Positions 1 through 6,142 of a stretch of DNA of 9,066 bases are shown one piece after another. The stretch comes from Deferribacteraceae bacterium. GTDB lineage: Bacteria > Chrysiogenota > Deferribacteres > Deferribacterales > JAISNW01. Where the stretch lies: contig JAITJJ010000096.1 of NCBI GenBank assembly GCA_031278965.1, positions 1 through 9,066 on the forward strand, read 5' to 3'. The stretch's first letter is position 1; every line of letters begins with the position of its first letter. Below the pieces are notes generated by a model. It ran no database searches, was not told the DNA's origin, and worked only from the letters and a program-made list of their open reading frames with translations. The translations under genes and the position numbers were made by a program.

Positions 1-240
1 CATGCAAATCCCGTTTTAACTAAGATTGCCAAAGCTAAAGGCAAATCCGCCGCGCAGATTATGCTCCGTTGGAACTTGGAGAGAGGGCTTATAGTTATCC
101 CAAAATCCATAAAAAAAGAGCGTATTTATGAAAATATCCAACTCTTTGATTTTACTCTGGCTCAAGACGAGATTGCAGAAATTGACGGGATAAACAGAGA
201 TCAGCGTTTCTGCGCCGATCCTGATAATTTTGATTTTTAA
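1..240 (+). CDS. Aldo/keto reductase, C-terminal fragment (5' end outside window)
   Basis: The frame is open from base 1 and ends with TAA at 238-240, giving the last 79 residues of a protein that starts upstream. The segment LRWNLERGLIVIPKS, followed by KERIYENIQLFDF, is the classic C-terminal part of the aldo/keto reductase (AKR) TIM barrel. In that family the IPKS loop and the following R/EN residues bind the 2'-phosphate and adenine of NADPH. The tail (LAQDEIAEIDGINRDQRFCADPDNFDF) matches the usual AKR ending of an acidic helix, a D-x-x-N-R segment and a DP/DNF close. These are cytosolic NAD(P)H-dependent oxidoreductases acting on aldehydes, ketones or keto acids such as 2,5-diketogluconate-type substrates. 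The catalytic Asp/Tyr/Lys/His residues lie before the window, so activity and substrate cannot be judged. The family call is firm; the subfamily is not. Confidence 0.9.
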   Translation, partial: HANPVLTKIAKAKGKSAAQIMLRWNLERGLIVIPKSIKKERIYENIQLFDFTLAQDEIAEIDGINRDQRFCADPDNFDF

Positions 241-280
241 CTCATCCGTCTTTTTCAAATAGTGCAATCTGAGGGCATAT

Positions 281-325
281 AGGCGGCTTCATTATGCCGC
301 ATGGCATTATATTCCGCCTTTAATC
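281..325 (+). terminator. Nested hairpin, possible terminator of the aldo/keto reductase gene
   Basis: An outer stem AGGCGG (281-286) pairs perfectly with CCGCCT (314-319). Inside it, ATGCC (294-298) pairs with GGCAT (303-307) around a GCAT loop, and AT at 291-292 pairs with AT at 309-310. A short T-rich run (TTTAAT) follows. The structure sits 41 nt after the reductase stop codon, where a terminator is expected. The T tract is weak and the stem is interrupted by small internal loops, so it could instead be a processing hairpin or a protein-binding site. Confidence 0.4.
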
Positions 326-369
326 CGCTTTAATTGAAAGTTTTGGAACAATGATATGCTATAAAATAC

Positions 370-407
370 TTGACATGACCGAATCGGTATGACATTTAAT
401 TTATAAG
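370..407 (+). promoter_or_regulatory. Candidate promoter with internal dyad, upstream of the exported TPR gene
   Basis: A perfect TTGACA (370-375) is followed 19 bp later by TTTAAT (395-400), a 5/6 match to the -10 consensus. Within the spacer is ACCGA-A-TCGGT (378-388), a perfect inverted repeat about one central base. It is flanked by CAT (374-376) and ATG (389-391), which extend the symmetry apart from one unpaired base. A dyad inside an over-long 19-bp spacer is the known layout of MerR-family-controlled promoters, although the dyad centre is about 2 bp off the spacer centre. A second -10 candidate, TATAAG (402-407), has no matching -35 and would place the transcription start at the ATG itself. 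There is no clear Shine-Dalgarno sequence before the ATG at 414. Confidence 0.4.
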
Positions 408-413
408 AAAAAT

Positions 414-1715
414 ATGAAAAAAATAGTATTGATAATCTTTGCTTTAGTTATAGGAGCGGAGAGCGCCCACACTCAACAGCAGCTTAAAGCCATGATAGCG
501 GGCGCTATGGAGCACGTGAAAGCCGATAACTGCGCCGATGCCTTCCCCATATTGGATGAAATTTTATCGGCACAGGTTGAACAGGTTGAACGCGACAGCA
601 ATCTAAACTATTCCCTAAACTATTATGCGGGCTACTGCGGAAAGTTGGAAGGGCAGAACGACAAAGCTATTGCCTACTTTAAGAAAGCGTTGGAGCTTTC
701 AACTGACAAATCCCAACTTCCGGTTCTCAACACCTTTATCGGGGAGACTTACCGTGACAAGGGAGAATACCGCCGCGCAGAAACCTATTATAAACGGGCT
801 GTATACGCGGTGGAACCCTCAAGCTCCGATGCCGCTCTTCTCTGGTTTTTTTTAGCGGAAACCCACCGCGGACTTAAAAGTTATGAACAATCCCTTGAGG
901 ATTGCGACAAGGCTATTAATATAGCCAAAGAGAAGGATCTAATAAAACTTGAAGTGGCCTGTATCACCCATAACGGGGAAGTTTATAACGAGATTGGCGA
1001 CTATCCGCTCGCCATGAAAACTTTTAATCAAGCCCTTATGATGTCGCAAAGATCTCATCTGGTTGTGGAGGCGGCAAATAACCATATGGGGCTCGCTTTG
1101 GTGCATGAAAACCTAAAGATGAGCGATCTTGCCCGTCAAAACTATGACGAGGCGCTGCGACTATACACATTAAGCGGTAATATGGAAAATATCTCCCTTT
1201 TAACAACCCACTTGTTATCCCTTGATTGGAGCACTAAGGAACAGTCGCTGAAAGCGGCGGAGTTGTATGAAAAACAATCCGAACAGATTCTAATGCTTGG
1301 CGAAGATGAGGCATACGCCAGATTAAACATCCTTATGGGCGACTATAAGTATAGGGGGGGCGAATATCCGGAAGCTGTGGAAATATACCGTTCCGCCATA
1401 AACTTTGCCATGCGGCGGCGCTTCCCCGACTCCGCCCGTGACGCCGCCGTTCGTCTGGCAGATATTCTGATGGCGGCGGACAACTATTCGGAGGCTTTTA
1501 AGGTGCTGAATGAAGCCGTCTATTTTCAATCCAAACAGAAGCCGCCCCAATACTTAGCCTCAATTTACGCCAAAATGGGGCTGTTATACAAACGGTTGGA
1601 GAGAACCCCATTAGCAGAAGACAGTTACAGAAAAGCCATAGAAACCGCCGCAACTGAAAGAGAAAAAGAACAATACAGAGCGGAAGCAAAAGAGAAGGTT
1701 CAAACAAGGCGTTAG
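414..1715 (+). CDS. Exported tetratricopeptide-repeat protein of unknown function
   Basis: This 433-residue protein starts with a Sec-type signal peptide (KK at 2-3, hydrophobic core IVLIIFALVIGA at 4-15, likely cleavage after AES at 15-17). There is no lipobox, so it should be periplasmic or secreted. The rest is almost entirely helical TPR repeats, with clear units at about 72-95 (YYAGYCGKLEGQNDKAIAYFKKAL), 107-130 (GEYRRAETYYKRAV), 145-170, 187-210 (GDYPLAMKTFNQAL), 225-250, 308-331 (GGEYPEAVEIYRSAI), 348-370 and 385-410. The repeats end in a short charged tail (REKEQYRAEAKEKVQTRR). TPR arrays are protein-docking scaffolds, and no catalytic domain is fused here. Two cysteines, C40 and C75, could form a periplasmic disulfide. 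The gene stands alone on the plus strand, with its own candidate promoter, and converges on the hydrolase gene 34 bp after its stop. The start has no recognisable Shine-Dalgarno sequence but is fixed by the signal peptide. The cellular role is not known. Confidence 0.9.
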   Translation: MKKIVLIIFALVIGAESAHTQQQLKAMIAGAMEHVKADNCADAFPILDEILSAQVEQVERDSNLNYSLNYYAGYCGKLEGQNDKAIAYFKKALELSTDKSQLPVLNTFIGETYRDKGEYRRAETYYKRAVYAVEPSSSDAALLWFFLAETHRGLKSYEQSLEDCDKAINIAKEKDLIKLEVACITHNGEVYNEIGDYPLAMKTFNQALMMSQRSHLVVEAANNHMGLALVHENLKMSDLARQNYDEALRLYTLSGNMENISLLTTHLLSLDWSTKEQSLKAAELYEKQSEQILMLGEDEAYARLNILMGDYKYRGGEYPEAVEIYRSAINFAMRRRFPDSARDAAVRLADILMAADNYSEAFKVLNEAVYFQSKQKPPQYLASIYAKMGLLYKRLERTPLAEDSYRKAIETAATEREKEQYRAEAKEKVQTRR

Positions 1716-1751
1716 CATAGACTCTGTAAAAGAGTGTCCGCAACGCTCCTT
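1706..1751. other. Nested inverted repeat across the convergent gene junction
   Basis: An inner hairpin ACTCT (1721-1725) / AGAGT (1731-1735) lies inside an imperfect outer pairing of AAGG-CGTT (1706-1713, running into the TPR stop) with AACG-CT-CCTT (1742-1751, running into the hydrolase stop). It fills the 34-bp gap between two convergent genes, where a bidirectional terminator would be expected. Neither side has a U-rich tract, so intrinsic termination is doubtful, and the pairing may be chance. Confidence 0.25.
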
Positions 1752-2433
1752 ATATTGAGGAAGTGCACCCTTTTAATATCTCTATGTTCTCTCCTATATC
1801 CCCGCGGAGCTCTTTAATATCTTCTACGGTCTCTTTCACACAGTAATTTTCCGCCTCTCCCGCTACCCAGATTCTGTCAAACCCCTCAAGGTGGCGGATA
1901 AAATTATTTGCGGCGACTCTGTCTCTCTCTTCATCAAAAGAAACTTCCGGTTGGACGGCGGAAAACATCTCTGTTGTGGGTTCCTCCCCCTTGGGATAGG
2001 CGACAAACTCCCTTCCGGTCTCAAGAACCCAGTTATTTACCGTCTCAAAAAGCGGCTCATATACCGACCATCCGCCGGAACCAAAAAGAGTATGAGGCGG
2101 CCAGATTATCAAACTCTTCCCCTTCTCTTTAATCAATTTTAGGTATTCATAAGCCTTCTCTTTATAAAACCTCGGCATCCATCTAGAGCCGTCTGCTATC
2201 AGGGTAAACGGTTGGGGGTGATTACCGTCCTCATCCTCCCAATATATGGGAGAAGCAATATGGATCGGGTGATGACTGTCCAGAGTGATTATTATTTTAT
2301 CAATCTCACCTCCCCTGCCCTTCACAATCTCCGCGAGCCTCTGCATATCCTCTTCTGCCCCTTTCACCGCAAGAGATCCGGCAGGGAGCACAAAATCATT
2401 TTGCGGATCAACAATCAGCAGACATGTTTTCAT
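1750..2433 (-). CDS. Nicotinamidase/isochorismatase-superfamily cysteine hydrolase
   Basis: This is a 227-residue cytosolic hydrolase. The nicotinamidase signature residues are all present: D9 in LLIVDPQNDF (catalytic Asp), D52 and H54 in TLDSHH and H114 in WPPHTL (metal ligands), K148 in YPKGEEPTTE (catalytic Lys), and C198 in VAGEAENYCVKETVED (nucleophile). In this family the Cys-Asp-Lys triad hydrolyses an amide such as nicotinamide, feeding NAD salvage. The closest relatives may be the longer 'nicotinamidase-like' group, and the true substrate is unknown. The start is ATG at 2433-2431, preceded by GGAGG (2445-2441) at 7-nt spacing. A TTG two codons earlier is only 1 nt from that GGAGG and is rejected. 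The ATG overlaps the TGA of the ABC-F gene (ATGA), so translation is probably coupled. The protein stops right after GCTSSI, where I recall longer relatives continuing past a CTSPV motif. Confidence 0.85.
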   Translation of the reverse strand: MKTCLLIVDPQNDFVLPAGSLAVKGAEEDMQRLAEIVKGRGGEIDKIIITLDSHHPIHIASPIYWEDEDGNHPQPFTLIADGSRWMPRFYKEKAYEYLKLIKEKGKSLIIWPPHTLFGSGGWSVYEPLFETVNNWVLETGREFVAYPKGEEPTTEMFSAVQPEVSFDEERDRVAANNFIRHLEGFDRIWVAGEAENYCVKETVEDIKELRGDIGENIEILKGCTSSI

Positions 2434-4241
2434 CTGCAATCCTCCAACATTAAATTATAGCGTCTCTCTTTCTCATCATATTCTATAAATAATCTATTTA
2501 ATTCTTCATAGCAAGCATCCATATCTTCCTTCACCTCTCTCAACTTTGCACCAATAACAGAGAGCTCTCTCCCTGACTGCCGCTCGGTGGCGGTTTGCAT
2601 ATCTTGGATTAAAGATTTCTCCAACTCTTCGCAGGCACATATCTTGTTTTCTGTGAACGCTATCCTCTCTTTAAGCGGGTTCAGCGTCCTGCTCTTCTCC
2701 CCTATTATCTCCGCCCTTAATCGTTTCCCCTCTTTTTTTGGTTTCGGCGGTTTTTTCTCCTCTTCCGAAAAACCTACTTTTTCTAAAAACTCCGCATATC
2801 CGCCCTCAAAGAGGAAGGGGGTTTCTCCCTGAAAAACAATCAATTTGTTGGCTAAAGCGTATAAATAAGCCTCATTATGGGTAACTGCAATAATGGGTCC
2901 CTCAAAATTATCCAAAGCCTCAAGGAGAGCATCGCTTGCGTCCATATCAAGGTGGTTTGTGGGCTCGTCAAGCATAAGATAACTCTGCGGAATTACGGCT
3001 AGTTTTGCCAAAGCCACTCTGGAGCGCTCGCCGCCGGATAACAAACTTATCCTTTTTAGGGCGTCTTCACCTGAAAAGAGAAGGGCAGCGCAAACCCGAC
3101 GGACAGCGCTCCGCTCCAAAATATAGCCTGCGGACTTCGCCACCTCTTCCTCAACCGTATTGTTAGCCGAAAGGGTGCTATCCAGCCCGTCTTGCGCATA
3201 ATAGCCAGCTTTTGAGCTTGAATGCTTCAGTATCTCCCCCTCTTTGGGCTCTAAAAACCCTGCCAGAACTTTTAAGAGGGAGGATTTTCCCAAGCCGTTC
3301 TTTCCAATCACACATATTCTGTCGCCCTCCGAAAGGGTAAAAGCAAGATTTTTAAAGAGCGGCTTATCGTCATATCCAAAGGCTAGGGATATGGCTTGCA
3401 AAAAAGTTTTAGAAACAATCGGCTTATATTTAAAAGAAAAATCCAACTCATCAATCTTTGATAACTTTTCTCTCTTTTCCATCTTGGCAAGCCTTTTAAG
3501 GCGGGATTGCACAAGATTTGCGAGGCGCGCCTTCGCCCTGAACCTGCTGATATAAATCTCCATATCTTTTCGCTTTGCCTGCTCGTTCAGGCGGGTTTTT
3601 TCATATACCTCTTCCTCCTGCGCTATGGCATCGTAATATTTTTTGGTTTCGCCTTTTATTACTTTTACAAACCCCCTGTGTATCCCCATAGTATGGGTAA
3701 TAACATCGTCCATAAAGGCTCTGTCGTGGGTAATTAGAATAAGTTCCCCCTGAAAACGCTGAAGAAATGCTTTCAACCATCTAACGGACAATATATCCAA
3801 AAAGTTTGTAGGTTCGTCAAGCAAGAGGAGATTCGGTTTTTTAATGAGAAGTTTTGCGAGCATTAAACGGATTTGAAAACCGCCGGAAAGGTTGCATGGA
3901 TGAACAGAGAGTTGCTCAGCGGTGAAGCCGAGACCAAATAATATTTTACGTGCAATATAGTCTTGTTCGCCATCATTTAAAGCCGCCAAACCCTCTTTTT
4001 CCACACTGTTTTCAGAAAAGAGAGGGGTTTGCGAAAGATAACCCATGCTATACCCTCTCGGAGTAATGATAGTTCCGCGCTCGGCGCTCTCCATCCCTGC
4101 AATTATCTTTATAAGGGTTGATTTTCCATGCCCGTTGCGCCCCACAAGCCCAAACCTATCGCCGGAATTAAGGGTAAATGTCACACGCTCAAAAAGTTTG
4201 TGGGAACCGTAGGACTTTGTTATATCAGTTAGGGAAAGCAT
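2430..4241 (-). CDS. ABC-F family ATPase (dual nucleotide-binding domains, C-terminal coiled coil)
   Basis: This 603-residue soluble ATPase has two ABC domains and no membrane segments. Domain 1 has Walker A GRNGHGKST (34-42), signature LSGGF (118-122), Walker B LLLLDEP (138-144) and switch H172. A charged interdomain linker (about 195-275, rich in K, R and E) corresponds to the P-site tRNA-interaction motif of ABC-F proteins. Domain 2 has Walker A GKNGLGKSS (313-321), signature LSGGE (401-405), Walker B LMLDEP (422-427) and switch H455. A basic hinge (PPKPKKEGKRLR, 498-509) leads to a C-terminal coiled coil (about 510-600), as in the Uup/YdiF-type branch. ABC-F proteins bind the ribosomal E site and relieve stalled or drug-bound ribosomes; which role applies here cannot be read from the sequence. 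The start ATG has GGAAG 6 nt upstream. The gene overlaps the upstream phosphatase by 17 nt and the downstream hydrolase by 4 nt. Confidence 0.93.
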   Translation of the reverse strand: MLSLTDITKSYGSHKLFERVTFTLNSGDRFGLVGRNGHGKSTLIKIIAGMESAERGTIITPRGYSMGYLSQTPLFSENSVEKEGLAALNDGEQDYIARKILFGLGFTAEQLSVHPCNLSGGFQIRLMLAKLLIKKPNLLLLDEPTNFLDILSVRWLKAFLQRFQGELILITHDRAFMDDVITHTMGIHRGFVKVIKGETKKYYDAIAQEEEVYEKTRLNEQAKRKDMEIYISRFRAKARLANLVQSRLKRLAKMEKREKLSKIDELDFSFKYKPIVSKTFLQAISLAFGYDDKPLFKNLAFTLSEGDRICVIGKNGLGKSSLLKVLAGFLEPKEGEILKHSSSKAGYYAQDGLDSTLSANNTVEEEVAKSAGYILERSAVRRVCAALLFSGEDALKRISLLSGGERSRVALAKLAVIPQSYLMLDEPTNHLDMDASDALLEALDNFEGPIIAVTHNEAYLYALANKLIVFQGETPFLFEGGYAEFLEKVGFSEEEKKPPKPKKEGKRLRAEIIGEKSRTLNPLKERIAFTENKICACEELEKSLIQDMQTATERQSGRELSVIGAKLREVKEDMDACYEELNRLFIEYDEKERRYNLMLEDCR

Positions 4242-4785
4242 CCTTAACTTCCGTTACATTCCAAAACTTCCCCTTTTTAAAAAATCTATAGGGGTAAGAA
4301 TTTTTGACCTGCTTTTTTTCCAAATTAATTTTAAGGTAAGCGAGAAGAACCCTAAAAGTGCCGGAGTGAGCAACAATAAGAACCGGAGGTTTCGAAACGA
4401 TATCTTTTAGCGCCAAAAGAGTCCTATCGGAGAAAAGTTTCCAATCTTCAACGTTATTCTCAACAAAATCATAATCGGTGAGAAGGGTTTTTGAAACCCC
4501 TTGCAAATTTCCCCAATGCCTCTCTTTTAGGTTATTTAAAACTATCGGAGTAACAGAAGTTTTTGAGAGGAGATAGCGCGCAGTATCAACGGCTCTGCTG
4601 AGAGGGCTGCAGAAGGCGGATGCTATCCCAAGTTTTGCAACGAGGTCAGAGACGGCAAGAGAGTGAACAATCCCCTGTGAGGAGAGGGGAATATCCCAAT
4701 CCCCACTTACAATCCCCTCAGAATTGTATTCAGTTTCTCCGTGACGTGCAAAATAGAACTCTTCTGAAAAAATTGATTTCAGCAT
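4225..4785 (-). CDS. Histidine phosphatase superfamily (phosphoglycerate mutase-like) protein
   Basis: This 186-residue protein carries the full histidine-phosphatase catalytic set. FARHGETEYN holds R14 and the nucleophile H15, SPLSRAVDTA holds R64, LKERHWGNLQG holds the acid E88, and VAHSGTFRVLL holds H140. The family forms a phosphohistidine intermediate and includes phosphoglycerate mutases, alpha-ribazole phosphatases and many small-molecule phosphatases. The substrate here is unknown, and the length is typical of phosphatases rather than of glycolytic dPGM (about 250 residues). The open frame extends to a GTG at 4812, but that codon lies within the stem of the upstream terminator. The ATG at 4785-4783, preceded by GAGG (4791-4788) at an unusually short 2-nt spacing, is therefore preferred. 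It is the first gene of a three-gene operon and overlaps the ABC-F gene by 17 nt. Confidence 0.88.
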   Translation of the reverse strand: MLKSIFSEEFYFARHGETEYNSEGIVSGDWDIPLSSQGIVHSLAVSDLVAKLGIASAFCSPLSRAVDTARYLLSKTSVTPIVLNNLKERHWGNLQGVSKTLLTDYDFVENNVEDWKLFSDRTLLALKDIVSKPPVLIVAHSGTFRVLLAYLKINLEKKQVKNSYPYRFFKKGKFWNVTEVKDAFPN

Positions 4786-4791
4786 ATCCTC

Positions 4792-4797
4792 ATTATA
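4792..4797 (-). promoter_or_regulatory. Possible -10 box of the phosphatase/ABC-F/hydrolase operon
   Basis: A perfect TATAAT reads 4797 to 4792 on the minus strand, directly after the T tract of the preceding terminator and 6 nt before the ATG at 4785. Transcription from it would begin at or next to the start codon. No convincing -35 is present 16-18 bp upstream (that region is AT-rich loop sequence), so this is only a candidate. Read-through from the pilus cluster is the alternative. Confidence 0.25.
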
Positions 4798-4798
4798 T

Positions 4799-4834
4799 AA
4801 AAAAAACCGCACAAATTAATAAAAAGTTGTGCGG
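4799..4834 (-). terminator. Rho-independent terminator ending the pilus-type cluster
   Basis: On the minus strand CCGCACAA (4834-4827) pairs perfectly over 8 bp with TTGTGCGG (4814-4807) around a 12-nt AT-rich loop, followed at once by eight T (4806-4799). It lies about 30 nt after the stop codon of the membrane-anchored TPR gene and before the phosphatase start. It therefore marks the end of the pilus-cluster transcript. The T tract is on this strand only, so the terminator is unidirectional. Confidence 0.88.
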
Positions 4835-4864
4835 GTCTATAAGATGCAAAAAGCAAAACTAAAC

Positions 4865-6142
4865 TTATTTTAAAACTTCAAGCCGCTGTGCGGCAGCGGA
4901 ACTAATATCTCGGTTGGAGGAGCTTGCTACTGCCAAATAATAAGACCTTGCTTCGGAAACCTGCCCAAGCTGGTCTAAAGAACGGGCATACGCATAGGTG
5001 ATATAGTCGTCATAACCGCTCCTCTGCATAGCAGTTTTATAATCTTTGGACGCCCCTTCTATGTTTCCGTTGAACTCCTTCAAATATGCCGAAGAGTAAT
5101 AGATATAACCCTCTTTATCTTGAGAGATTAAGTGAGAGAGGGCGGCAGAAGCAGCTCGTTTATGCCCGGCATTAACCATAGCCATAACCAGATCGCCCGC
5201 GTCGCGCTCGTTAAGCTCAACCCTTCTTATCCAAGCCACAGCCCTGTCGGGAAGATTCCTTTGCAGGTAGATAAGCGCTATATTGTAAGCAACCTCAGAG
5301 TTGGGAACTAGAAGATATGCTTTTAAGAAGTTCCTTTGCGCTTCCTTATCATCTCCGTCATCCAGAGCATTTTTTGCTAAAGTAATATAAACGGCATACT
5401 GGGTCTTGACATCCGGGGTTGGTTTAGGGGTTGCTTTAGGTTGCGGCGCAGGAACAGGCGCTGCAACAACAATAACAGGTGTCGGAACCACGGCAACAGC
5501 GGGGGCAGATGTTTTAGAAGCGGCTGCAACCGGCTTCGGTGCCGCAGCAGGGGTTACTGCCGGGGCAGGATCCGAATATGCGCCTTCAGTAAAACTGTCG
5601 CCAACAGATTCTTCAGCAACAGATTCTTCAGCAACAGATTCTTCGGCAACGCTGTCCTCAACAGGTTCCAGTTCAATAGTTTCGATCTCAATAGTTTCGA
5701 TCTCAATAGCTTCAGGCTCTGCTACAGGCGCAGGCACAGACTCTACTACCGTAGGCGCCGGTTCGGGAGCCGGCAAAGGTTCAACAAGAGCAAGCTCCGT
5801 TTCAGCCGGTGCGGGAGATTCCTCAGCACTTTCCAGAGTTTCATCCGAAGTTGCCTGTTCTGCATCGTCCATTTCGGTTTCAACGGACGCCGCTTCAGCA
5901 GGTTCTTCAGCGTCGGGCGTAACCGGTGGTCTATAAGGTTCCGGCGATTCAACCGCAGTTATTTTCACTGGAACGGGGGGAAAGATAATCTCCATTATCC
6001 TGTCCCCAAAGAAGTAAAAGACGGCAGCGGAAACCATAATGATTACCACAAACACAGCTATGACATTCAGAACAGCACTGCCGCCCCTCACTCCAACCAT
6101 TGTGTTCTTCGGGTTGTTTCCCGCAAATCCGACTTTTATCAT
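4865..6142 (-). CDS. Inner-membrane-anchored TPR protein of the pilus cluster (MshN-like position)
   Basis: This 425-residue protein has a short N-terminal cytoplasmic segment (1-23) and one transmembrane helix (about 24-45, VLNVIAVFVVIIMVSAAVFYFF). A long Pro/Ala/Glu/Val-rich disordered region (about 55-245) follows, then a C-terminal TPR domain (about 247-425, for example ITLAKNALDDGDDKEAQRNFLKAYLLVPNSEVAYNIALIYLQ). The expected topology is TPR domain in the periplasm. The linker contains short tandem repeats, IEIET (147-159) and SVAEE (164-178). It follows the secretin gene with an ATGA overlap and is the last gene before the terminator. In MSHA pilus clusters a membrane-anchored TPR protein, MshN, is encoded near the MshL secretin, so this is probably the counterpart. 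That assignment rests on position and architecture, not on clear residue identity. It could instead act in secretin assembly, like other pilus TPR proteins. Confidence 0.8.
   Translation of the reverse strand: MIKVGFAGNNPKNTMVGVRGGSAVLNVIAVFVVIIMVSAAVFYFFGDRIMEIIFPPVPVKITAVESPEPYRPPVTPDAEEPAEAASVETEMDDAEQATSDETLESAEESPAPAETELALVEPLPAPEPAPTVVESVPAPVAEPEAIEIETIEIETIELEPVEDSVAEESVAEESVAEESVGDSFTEGAYSDPAPAVTPAAAPKPVAAASKTSAPAVAVVPTPVIVVAAPVPAPQPKATPKPTPDVKTQYAVYITLAKNALDDGDDKEAQRNFLKAYLLVPNSEVAYNIALIYLQRNLPDRAVAWIRRVELNERDAGDLVMAMVNAGHKRAASAALSHLISQDKEGYIYYSSAYLKEFNGNIEGASKDYKTAMQRSGYDDYITYAYARSLDQLGQVSEARSYYLAVASSSNRDISSAAAQRLEVLK
5602..5646. repeat. In-frame 15-bp tandem repeat, three units
   Basis: The unit CAACAGATTCTTCAG occurs three times back to back at 5602-5616, 5617-5631 and 5632-5646; the last differs by one base (CGG for CAG). 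Read on the minus strand it encodes SVAEE-type repeats in the periplasmic linker of the MshN-like protein. Because the unit is a multiple of three, changes in copy number would alter linker length without shifting the frame. Confidence 0.9.
5673..5713. repeat. Second in-frame 15-bp tandem repeat, two and a partial units
   Basis: The unit TCAATAGTTTCGATC is found at 5673-5687 and 5688-5702, followed by a degenerate partial copy at 5703-5713. It encodes the IEIET repeat in the same linker, 27 bp from the SVAEE array. Both arrays share a 15-bp period but differ in sequence, so they arose independently. Confidence 0.85.

Noticed and set aside
16..267. Minus-strand open frame of 83 residues at the left edge
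   Set aside because: It overlaps the clear aldo/keto reductase C-terminus on the plus strand and shows no recognisable features.
2437..2439. TTG as the start of the nicotinamidase-like hydrolase
   Set aside because: It is only 1 nt from the GGAGG ribosome site, while the ATG at 2433 has ideal 7-nt spacing and forms the ATGA overlap.
5602..5713. Short direct repeats as a CRISPR array or iteron origin
   Set aside because: The repeats are 15 bp, contiguous without spacers, in frame and encode a protein linker.
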